This document shows positions 1 through 5,899 of a DNA stretch of 7,191 nt, one piece after another. The position numbers were made by a program, and so were the translations under genes. The notes beneath the pieces were generated by a model. The model was not told the DNA's origin, did not search any database, and saw only the letters and a list, made by a program, of their open reading frames with translations. The stretch spans positions 1 to 7,191 of the forward strand of contig CAIUKZ010000098.1 in assembly GCA_903899865.1 (NCBI GenBank), written 5' to 3'. The stretch comes from an uncultured Bacteroidales bacterium. Its GTDB lineage: Bacteria > Bacteroidota > Bacteroidia > Bacteroidales > Paludibacteraceae. Every line of letters begins with the position of its first letter. Within the stretch, counting starts at the first letter, position 1.

Positions 1-1035
1 CTGACTGCGCCAGATCCAAACTTATTGTATAGTGTCGATGGAGGTGCATATAGTGCGTATCCAGTAGGTGGCTATAGTGGTATTGTTACCGGCACCCATT
101 CAGTTATAGCACAAAACATCAGTGGTTGTCTTTCTCCATTTACATATATTATAATTGATGCTCAGCCACTTTCTCCTGCCTTACCTATTGTAAGTATTAC
201 ACAACCGAGTTGCACAGTAGCTAAGGGAGAAATAGTTGTAGTGAGCGATACGACAGCATTGACATTTAGTTTTAATGGTGGAGCATACAGCAGTTATCCG
301 GTGAATGGCTTTATCGCAAATTCTGGAATATATACGTTAGCTGTTCAAAATTTGAGTGGCTGTGCACCCACTGTGCTCACTAATATTGTCATTAACCCAC
401 AACCTCAAACTCCTCTGATCAATGCGTTAGCAACTGCAATCACTTGTTTTGGAGATTTTAGCACGATTACTGTGTCAGGTACTGGTGGTGTTTTGCCATA
501 TCAGTATAGCCTTGATGATACATTATTTCAAAGTTCAAATACGTTTGTAGTGCCTGCCGGCTTTTACACAATGACCATAAAAGATTCTAATGGATGTTCA
601 AATAAATCAGATACTATCTTTTTAACACAACCGCTTCCAATTACTGGAACTGTAGCTGCAACGCCAATATTTTGTAACGGCGACAGCAGCATCCTTACAA
701 TAACAGCAAGTGGTGGGGTGGGTGCTTATGAGTATAGTATAAATAGTGGTCTTTATCAACCGTCAAATACGTTTATTGTGCCCGCAGGTGATTATACAAT
801 AGACATACGATTAATAAATAATCCCGCTTGTTATGCAGCGGTAAGTCCAAAAATAAAAATTAGTCAGCCTGAAAAATTAAAATTAATTGCGTCTTATGAG
901 GCTATTAAATATTGCGGCGATAGCGCCATCATAACGATTACTGCTACTGGTGGAAATCCACCTTACACAGGCTTAGGTGATTTTGTAAAAGGACCAGGTG
1001 TATGGACCTTCACTGTAGCGGATACCAATGGATGC
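1..1035 (+). repeat. Tandem SprB-type repeats encoded in the partial surface-protein gene
   Basis: Five units can be followed by their closing Cys codons at about 127-129 (unit cut by the window edge), 361-363, 595-597, 829-831 and 1033-1035, a period of 204-234 bp. Units 1 and 2 resemble each other (GGAYSAYPV and GGAYSSYPV). Units 3 and 4 form a second pair (SSNTFVVPAG and PSNTFIVPAG) and share the identical 12-mer TCAAATACGTTT. Unit 5 lacks the YSLD turn segment and is a shorter closing unit. The repeats have diverged at DNA level, so this is an old protein-level repeat rather than recent tandem duplication. Confidence 0.85.
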
Positions 1036-1323
1036 TCGGCTACTTCTGATATTACACTGTTGCCTCCTGGCTGTGTTGAATTAAATGTGTATCCTAATCC
1101 AGCGCAGAATAGTATACGTATCGATCACTCGGCAGCTATTAGCACAGGCGCTTATTTACAAATTTTTGCTGATAATGGCGCCAAGCTACTATCTCAAAAG
1201 GTGCAAGAAAATAGTTATTACAGTACGATAGATATTAGTGCACTGGCAAGAGGCGTTTATTTATTAATTTATATAAACGGTAATGAAATGAAAGTAGCAA
1301 AATTTACAAAACTCGGTAAGTAA
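1..1323 (+). CDS. SprB-repeat cell-surface protein with T9SS type A sorting domain (5' partial)
   Basis: The frame is open from base 1 to the TAA at 1321-1323, giving 440 residues of a larger protein whose start lies to the left; the TTG at position 25 is only an internal Leu. Seen: about five tandem repeats of 50-65 residues, each opening with a Cys (motifs ITCFGD, IFCNGD, KYCGD) and closing with a GC motif (SNGC, TNGC). Between them are a TITVSGTGG-type strand, a YSLD/YSIN turn and VPAGFYT or VPAGDYT. This is the SprB repeat pattern of gliding-motility adhesins and related Bacteroidota surface proteins. After the last repeat, from about base 1075, comes a type A sorting domain with VYPNP (PNP at 1093-1101), an LQIFADNGAKLL strand, a GVYLL strand and a Lys-rich end. 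Known for the family: the C-terminal domain directs export through the T9SS and is usually cleaved off. Inferred: a long extracellular adhesin or matrix protein. No catalytic domain is visible, so a role in gliding itself cannot be claimed. The next gene follows after 112 bp. Confidence 0.93.
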   Translation: MTAPDPNLLYSVDGGAYSAYPVGGYSGIVTGTHSVIAQNISGCLSPFTYIIIDAQPLSPALPIVSITQPSCTVAKGEIVVVSDTTALTFSFNGGAYSSYPVNGFIANSGIYTLAVQNLSGCAPTVLTNIVINPQPQTPLINALATAITCFGDFSTITVSGTGGVLPYQYSLDDTLFQSSNTFVVPAGFYTMTIKDSNGCSNKSDTIFLTQPLPITGTVAATPIFCNGDSSILTITASGGVGAYEYSINSGLYQPSNTFIVPAGDYTIDIRLINNPACYAAVSPKIKISQPEKLKLIASYEAIKYCGDSAIITITATGGNPPYTGLGDFVKGPGVWTFTVADTNGCSATSDITLLPPGCVELNVYPNPAQNSIRIDHSAAISTGAYLQIFADNGAKLLSQKVQENSYYSTIDISALARGVYLLIYINGNEMKVAKFTKLGK

Positions 1324-1435
1324 TAACATACTTTATTAAACGAAATAAAATATAAAAATTCATTGTAATTAGGTATTCAACTAGTAACAATAAATAGAGT
1401 TAAAACAAATCACAAATTTAAAATAAGGTAGAAAA

Positions 1436-2494
1436 ATGAAATTTTTTAAGATCATACTCTTTACACTAGCAACATCAATCACCACATTAAATGTATTTGG
1501 ACAAGCGAATCCATTTATCAATGTGTTACCATCAAATTCAGGTCTTGTGTCTGTCGGTGCTACCATCGATATTATAGTGACAATAGGTAATACTGGACCC
1601 ATTTCAACGATTGCACAGGCTAAGCTTAGACCAATTATTCAAATACCGACGTCTGTTACGTTTTTGTCAACGCCACAACAACTAGGCTTGCCAGCAGGAT
1701 GGACTATATTGTCAAACAATGGTTCACAATTACGATTGTGTAATTCGTCAGACCCTATTCCAGTAAATACGAGCCGCATAATAATACTAAAGGCACAGGG
1801 TGTTACTGTTACGCCTGCACAAACATTTTCTGGAAATATTAATTTTGGTAATGGTACTACTTGTGCAGCTGGTACTACTGTAGCAGGAGACCTTACGACA
1901 GATAATTCTGCGTTGTCAACGATAGAAGTTATAGCTGGCGTGCCACTTCCATTGAATTTAACGAACTTCTCAGTAAACACCGACAACTGTATAGCCCACC
2001 TTACTTGGAGTACCTCTTCTGAAATGAACAGTGAAAAATTTGAGATAGAAAAATCTGAGAGCAATAAGGCGATATGGAAAACGATCGGAAGCGTAACAGC
2101 TCATGGTAATTCTTTTGCTAATTCAACCTATTACTTTAAAGATGATAATAGTTCATTAAACAATACGGTAGTTATGTACCGTTTAAAAATGATCGATATA
2201 GATGGTTCGTTTGTGTATTCATCTGTAGCTAATGTGCTATCAACATGTAATGAGCATAATCTATCAGTATTTCCTAACCCTGTGGCCAATGGAACACTTA
2301 ATGTCATCTTAACGAGTGCAGAAAATATCGAAGCTACTCTTACGTCAGTTACGGGTCAAAAAATAAAAAATATTCTTTTAAAGAATGGAATCAATAACAT
2401 TGATGTGTCAGAATTGAGCAATGGAGTCTATATCCTAAGCACAACATTCGGACACGGCATCAACCCAAATGTAAAAGTTACTATTCAAAAATAA
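1436..2494 (+). CDS. Secreted protein with fibronectin-III-like region and T9SS type A sorting domain
   Basis: Complete 352-aa protein of unknown specific function. The ATG at 1436 is chosen because a good Sec signal peptide follows at once: KFFK, a hydrophobic stretch IILFTLATSI, and VFG before Gln23, with likely cleavage at 22/23. A weak purine stretch (AAGG, 1425-1428) precedes it. Residues 24-166 form a beta-rich region with the feel of a DUF11 or CARDB-type surface domain (VSVGATIDIIVTIGNTGP). Residues 171-268 match the fibronectin-III-like module common in Bacteroidota secreted proteins: LPLNLTNFSV, LTWSTSSEMNSEKFEIEKS, YRLKMIDIDGSFVYS. Residues 275-352 are the type A sorting domain: LSVFPNP (PNP at residues 280-282), VTGQKI, LSNGVYIL and VKVTIQK at the end. 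Inferred: exported by Sec then T9SS, and attached to the surface or released. No catalytic motif is seen. It lies between two same-strand genes with gaps of 112 and 125 bp, so co-transcription is possible but not shown. Confidence 0.92.
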   Translation: MKFFKIILFTLATSITTLNVFGQANPFINVLPSNSGLVSVGATIDIIVTIGNTGPISTIAQAKLRPIIQIPTSVTFLSTPQQLGLPAGWTILSNNGSQLRLCNSSDPIPVNTSRIIILKAQGVTVTPAQTFSGNINFGNGTTCAAGTTVAGDLTTDNSALSTIEVIAGVPLPLNLTNFSVNTDNCIAHLTWSTSSEMNSEKFEIEKSESNKAIWKTIGSVTAHGNSFANSTYYFKDDNSSLNNTVVMYRLKMIDIDGSFVYSSVANVLSTCNEHNLSVFPNPVANGTLNVILTSAENIEATLTSVTGQKIKNILLKNGINNIDVSELSNGVYILSTTFGHGINPNVKVTIQK

Positions 2495-2508
2495 TGCCAT
2501 CTATATGA

Positions 2509-2535
2509 CTTGTCTGCATGTAAAACATAGACAGG
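2509..2535 (+). terminator. Hairpin after the 352-aa secreted-protein gene, possible terminator
   Basis: The arms CTTGTCT (2509-2515) and AGACAGG (2529-2535) pair over seven positions including one G-U. After a two-base bulge, ATG (2518-2520) pairs with CAT (2526-2528) around a TAAAA loop. It starts 14 bp after the stop codon at 2494. No T-run follows (GTATTAAAATT), so it is not a textbook Rho-independent terminator. It may instead be a 3' end-stabilising stem or an attenuating hairpin before the receptor gene. Confidence 0.35.
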
Positions 2536-2569
2536 GTATTAAAATTAATCGTTACGTACTATAGAATTT

Positions 2570-2602
2570 ATTTTACTTCCTTTAAAGACATAATTACTTT
2601 AC
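2570..2602 (+). promoter_or_regulatory. Weak candidate Bacteroidota-type promoter before the TonB receptor gene
   Basis: TACTTTAC at 2595-2602 resembles the Bacteroidota -7 element TAnnTTTG with two mismatches. A TTTT tract (2571-2574) lies about 20 bp upstream, where the -33 TTTG would be expected. Transcription would start only a few bases before the ATG at 2620, giving a very short leader. The matches are weak and the surroundings AT-rich, so this is a suggestion only. Confidence 0.22.
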
Positions 2603-2619
2603 CTCACACAATTTTTAAA

Positions 2620-5457
2620 ATGATCTCAAAACATTTTCTTATTTTATTTCTATTCATTGGAAGTAGCGCATTTGCCCAAAAGGGAATAATTACTGGAAAG
2701 ATATTAGATGACAAGACTGGTCTGCCACTAAGCGGAGGGTCGATTAGTTTAATTGAAAAGTCTATGTCTGTCGTTGCAGATCAAAATGGGTTTTTTACGT
2801 TTGATAAACTTCAAGCAGGAAACTATTCTGTAAAGTGCAGTCATGTTGGATATGTCGAAAAAATTGTGACAGATATTAATCTTGGGGCAAATGAAAATAA
2901 AGAAATTAATATTTCATTACTTAAGGCATCTAAACAGCTTAAAGGTGCTGTGATTGCGGCTACCAGAGTGAAAGGAGCTGGTGAGACGATGGCGACCTTA
3001 CTAGTAGCTCAAAAAAACAGTGCGAGTGTGAGCGATGGTGTTTCGGCAGAAACAATTAAGAAAACACCAGATCGAAGTAGTAGTGATGTCATAAAGCGTG
3101 TGACTGGAGCAAGTATCCAAAATGACAAATTTGCCATCATCCGTGGTTTAAATGATAGATACAATGCCTCCTTTATAAATGGTGCCCCGTTGCCAAGTAC
3201 AGAAAGTGATAGGAAAGCATTTGCATATGATATTTTTCCATCTGGCATTATAGAAAATTTAATTGTTTACAAAACAGCTACGCCAGATAAAACAGCAGAG
3301 TTTGGAGGAGGGATAATTGAAATTTCGACAAAATCGACTTCATCTAAACCAATTACTATTATTTCGGTAAGCCAAGGCTACAACTCCTTGATAACTGGTA
3401 AAAAACGCTATGTTTCTGAAATGAAAGGTAGCAGAGATTGGATAGGCTTAGACGATGGTACACGAGCGTTGCCAAGTGGTATTCCATCTGACAAACAAGG
3501 CTTTATAAATTCATCAACATCAGATAAAATTGGGTATGCAAAATTATTTGGAAAGTACAAGTGGGGCGTAAAAGAAGCTGATACTAAACCGAACCTAAGT
3601 TTACAAATAGTAAAAAGTCTTAATTTAAAGATAAAAGACAAACAATTTCTTTCATCGCTTTTTTCAGTGAGCTATAACAAAAGTAATTCATTTTTATCTG
3701 GAGAACGCAATAGCTATAATGGCTCTGGCAATATCAACGACCCTAATTATGTTCCTATACATGATAAAAAATACATTGATTCTGTCTATAACGAAGAGAT
3801 AATCTGGTCGGTATTGGCCAATGTTGGTATTAAAATAAACAACAGAAATAATATAAGCTGGAAAAATAACCTGAGTATAAATACTGATAACACGTTAGTA
3901 AAGCGAGGAGGGTATGCTGATTATTCGAATGACACAACTGTAAAATTAAAAGAAACATTTCGAAATTTTGTATCAGATAAAATTTTAAACAGTCAGCTAA
4001 TTGGGGAACATCAAATTGGTAAATTTAAAACAAAATTAAATTGGCTTGCTGCATACAGCAACGTAGATCGAAGTACACCATTTCAAGCGGTTTCAAATAA
4101 TAATCAGATGCTTACCGACCTTGCAAGTCAGGGCAGAAATGGCACAATGACATCTGCTAATTCGCAAGAAAATCTCAAAAATTTAAAAGTAGACATTTTG
4201 CAACCTTTTAATCTTTTTGAAGGTAGTCAAAATATGTTTAAGATGGGAGTTGGATACCTAGCTAGAGAACGAAACTATACCAATAGAGTATTAGGTTTTG
4301 CACAAGCGGTCACCGGCAATCCATATGACATTGATTATTCAATTCTGGGTTTACCTGAAGATCAGATATTTCTGACGCAAAATTTGGGCTTACTTTCTAA
4401 TGGCAAAGCAACAACATTGGTGAATGATGCGACAGTACCCAATTCTGCGTATGACGCATCGTCTTCAACCTTGCACGCCTATTTAATGAATGATCAGCGT
4501 TACAAAAAATTTAGATTTATCTATGGTGTACGAATGGAAAGTTTTAATCAAAAATTAGTGGCTGCTCAACGTGGTTTAGGTGCAATTAATATCAATTACA
4601 CCAAGGTAGATTTTTGTCCTTCGGCTAATTTAGTTTATTCATTGACTGAAAAAACAAATGTTCGCTTGTCATACAGCAAAACGTTAAATAGACCTGAATA
4701 CAGAGAATTAGCCAATTTTGGTTTCCCAGATTATCTGTCAGGTTTTTATGTTTCGGGTGATTCAAATTTAAAAAGAGCAAGTTTAAATAATTTTGATGTC
4801 CGTTATGAAATTTTCCCAGGCAAGGCACAGTTGCTTTCTGTATCTGCTTTTCATAAAGCAATTACAAATCCAATTGAGTTTTCTACTTCATCGTTCTACG
4901 CAGGTGAGGCGCAATACGTTCAAAGCAAATCGGCGACCATTACTGGTGCAGAACTTGAATTTAGGGTTCTTATGTCTACATTGTTTAATAGAACGAATGA
5001 AAAATCATTGCTGAACAGATTTACCTTATCGGGTAATGGTACGATTACAACATCGAAGGTATCTGTTGGTAATGCGTTAGATTCTATAAGTTCGCGCGCG
5101 CTGCAAGGGCAGTCGCCTTACATTATAAATGTGGCACTCAGTTATGCACATGATAGTTCAGGTTTATCATCGACCCTTTCTTTAAATAGAATTGGCCAAC
5201 GGCTTGCTATTGCGGGTAGTAATGTATTGCCAGAATATTATGACAAGGAACGAACTGTCATTGATTTTCAAATAGCTAAAACGTTCTTAGATAATAAACT
5301 CGAATTAAAATTTAATGCGAGAGATTTATTAGCACAAGATATATTGACCTATCTCGATTTTGATAGAAGCAAAACGTACACCGGAAAAGATAAAATCTTT
5401 ACTAGAAATAAAGCGCCTAGAGTGTTTATATTTAGTGCGAGTTTTAAATTTAATTAG
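2620..5457 (+). CDS. TonB-dependent outer membrane receptor with CarboxypepD_reg-like domain
   Basis: Complete 945-aa protein, a normal length for Bacteroidota TonB-dependent receptors. The ATG at 2620 gives a clear signal peptide, FLILFLFIGSSAFA, with cleavage before Gln20. Residues 22-105 are the carboxypeptidase-regulatory-like domain: GIITGKILDDKTGLPLSGGSI, DQNGFFTFDKLQAGNYSV and a GYVEK strand. Residues about 120-240 are the plug: VSAETIKKTPDRSSSDVIKR, TGASIQ, the RGLNDRYN motif, NGAPLPSTE, then FPSGIIENLIVYKTATPDKTAEFGGGIIEI. Residues about 250-945 form the beta-barrel, with alternating aromatic and polar strands, YSLTEKTNVRLSYSKTLNRPEYRELA near residue 675, and the closing strand FIFSASFKFN. 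Known role: gated uptake of a large or scarce ligand across the outer membrane, driven by TonB-ExbBD. The ligand cannot be read from the sequence. No SusD-like lipoprotein is adjacent, so it is not a standard SusCD glycan pair in this window, and no STN domain for sigma/anti-sigma signalling is seen. Confidence 0.95.
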   Translation: MISKHFLILFLFIGSSAFAQKGIITGKILDDKTGLPLSGGSISLIEKSMSVVADQNGFFTFDKLQAGNYSVKCSHVGYVEKIVTDINLGANENKEINISLLKASKQLKGAVIAATRVKGAGETMATLLVAQKNSASVSDGVSAETIKKTPDRSSSDVIKRVTGASIQNDKFAIIRGLNDRYNASFINGAPLPSTESDRKAFAYDIFPSGIIENLIVYKTATPDKTAEFGGGIIEISTKSTSSKPITIISVSQGYNSLITGKKRYVSEMKGSRDWIGLDDGTRALPSGIPSDKQGFINSSTSDKIGYAKLFGKYKWGVKEADTKPNLSLQIVKSLNLKIKDKQFLSSLFSVSYNKSNSFLSGERNSYNGSGNINDPNYVPIHDKKYIDSVYNEEIIWSVLANVGIKINNRNNISWKNNLSINTDNTLVKRGGYADYSNDTTVKLKETFRNFVSDKILNSQLIGEHQIGKFKTKLNWLAAYSNVDRSTPFQAVSNNNQMLTDLASQGRNGTMTSANSQENLKNLKVDILQPFNLFEGSQNMFKMGVGYLARERNYTNRVLGFAQAVTGNPYDIDYSILGLPEDQIFLTQNLGLLSNGKATTLVNDATVPNSAYDASSSTLHAYLMNDQRYKKFRFIYGVRMESFNQKLVAAQRGLGAININYTKVDFCPSANLVYSLTEKTNVRLSYSKTLNRPEYRELANFGFPDYLSGFYVSGDSNLKRASLNNFDVRYEIFPGKAQLLSVSAFHKAITNPIEFSTSSFYAGEAQYVQSKSATITGAELEFRVLMSTLFNRTNEKSLLNRFTLSGNGTITTSKVSVGNALDSISSRALQGQSPYIINVALSYAHDSSGLSSTLSLNRIGQRLAIAGSNVLPEYYDKERTVIDFQIAKTFLDNKLELKFNARDLLAQDILTYLDFDRSKTYTGKDKIFTRNKAPRVFIFSASFKFN

Positions 5458-5464
5458 CGAATTC

Positions 5465-5474
5465 CTTCATGAAG
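5465..5474. repeat. Perfect 10-bp palindrome just after the TonB receptor stop
   Basis: CTTCATGAAG is a perfect palindrome 7 bp after the TAG at 5455-5457. A hairpin here would have a stem of only four pairs around AT and no T-run, so it is unlikely to be an effective intrinsic terminator on its own. Confidence 0.4.
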
Positions 5475-5605
5475 AGGCTATTGGATGCTAGCCCAAGTTC
5501 ACGTTGAAGTTGTTGTGCGATGGCACCTTAACATCAGGCCTCGAAAAAAGAGAACACAATTTTCTATGGGCTGGCGACTCACCAAGCAATTAGGCTGTTC
5601 GGTAT

Positions 5606-5629
5606 GTTCGGCACTGCGGCATGCCGAAC
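5606..5629. repeat. Perfect 8-bp inverted repeat (GTTCGGCA / TGCCGAAC)
   Basis: The left arm 5606-5613 and right arm 5622-5629 pair perfectly around the eight-base loop CTGCGGCA. A second GTTCGG at 5597-5602 could compete for the same right arm, allowing two alternative folds. This is the strongest local hairpin in the window. No T-run follows on either strand, so it is probably not an intrinsic terminator. Confidence 0.7.
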
Positions 5630-5834
5630 GCTAGATAGTTAAGCTTCTGCGAACGTTATGACTAGTATTGCGCACTAACCCTTTATCTACTTGAATTAAA
5701 CGCTTCGTGTGCTGATCATGTATTCGTTTCAATATCGTTGTTCTTATCCAGCAACCACTCTTATTTACATCTCATTGTGGGTTCGGAGAACCAAATTTAT
5801 TTGTCGTTAGACATGCCGCTAAGCGAACATATTG

Positions 5835-5856
5835 AACAGCGTGGATGAATGCTGTT
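5835..5856. repeat. 8-bp inverted repeat near the end of the minus-strand gene
   Basis: AACAGCGT (5835-5842) pairs with ATGCTGTT (5849-5856), including one G-U pair, around a six-base loop. Eleven bases to its right is an eight-A tract (5868-5875). That tract reads as a T-run on the minus strand, but it comes before the hairpin in that direction. The order is wrong for an intrinsic terminator of the minus-strand gene ending at 5900. Confidence 0.5.
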
Positions 5857-5899
5857 GGAGTTAAGCGAAAAAAAATGGCATATAGTATTTTGTATCTTT

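Larger units (their letters stand above)
5458..5899. other. Convergent intergenic spacer, GC-rich and rich in inverted repeats; no gene recognised
   Basis: The 442 bp lie between the stop of the plus-strand receptor gene and the stop of the minus-strand gene. My hand count gives about 47% G+C for 5461-5660 and about 39% for 5661-5880. The spacers at 1324-1435 and 2495-2619 are plainly far more AT-rich, and a sampled stretch of the receptor gene is about 33%. No reading frame of useful length is present on either strand. Several hairpins can be drawn: GCTAGCCCA (5487-5495) with TGGGCTGGC (5567-5575); GTGC-GATG-GCAC (5515-5526); CTTAAC (5527-5532) with GTTAAG (5638-5643); GTTCGGCA with TGCCGAAC (5606-5629); GGTTC-GGA-GAACC (5780-5792); and AACAGCGT with ATGCTGTT (5835-5856). 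GTTCGG occurs three times, CGAAC three times and TAAGC three times. This may be a folded RNA, an attC-like or other palindromic element, or a decayed mobile element. Neither flanking gene shows a classical terminator with a T-run here. Confidence 0.6.

Noticed and set aside
25..27. TTG as the start codon of the first gene
   Set aside because: The frame is open to base 1 and the residues before it continue the repeat; no signal peptide follows. It is an internal Leu in a 5' truncated gene.
1324..1435. Promoter or terminator in the first spacer
   Set aside because: The 112 bp are very AT-rich; TACTTTAT near 1330 only loosely recalls a -7 element and is about 100 bp from the ATG. The TTTATT/AATAAA pairing is too weak to call.
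1381..1602. 73-codon minus-strand frame over the gene start at 1436
   Set aside because: It overlaps the real signal-peptide region in antisense, and its product shows no recognisable features.
1639..2064. 141-codon minus-strand frame
   Set aside because: It lies wholly inside the 352-aa secreted-protein gene, which has a signal peptide and recognisable domains; the antisense frame has no domain or export signal.
4793..5014. Short plus-strand frame inside the receptor gene
   Set aside because: It is out of frame with an intact barrel-coding sequence, and its composition is that of a shadow frame.
5469..5507. Twelve-codon frame beginning ATGAAGAGG in the spacer
   Set aside because: Too short to separate from chance, no upstream signal, and it overlaps palindromic sequence that better explains the region.
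5779..5793. GGTTCGGAGAACC as a tRNA T-arm
   Set aside because: The loop is three bases rather than seven, and no acceptor, D or anticodon arms can be drawn upstream.
5868..5875. A8 tract as the T-run of a terminator for the minus-strand gene
   Set aside because: The minus-strand sequence between the stop at 5900 and this tract has no convincing stem, and the nearby hairpin lies on the wrong side.
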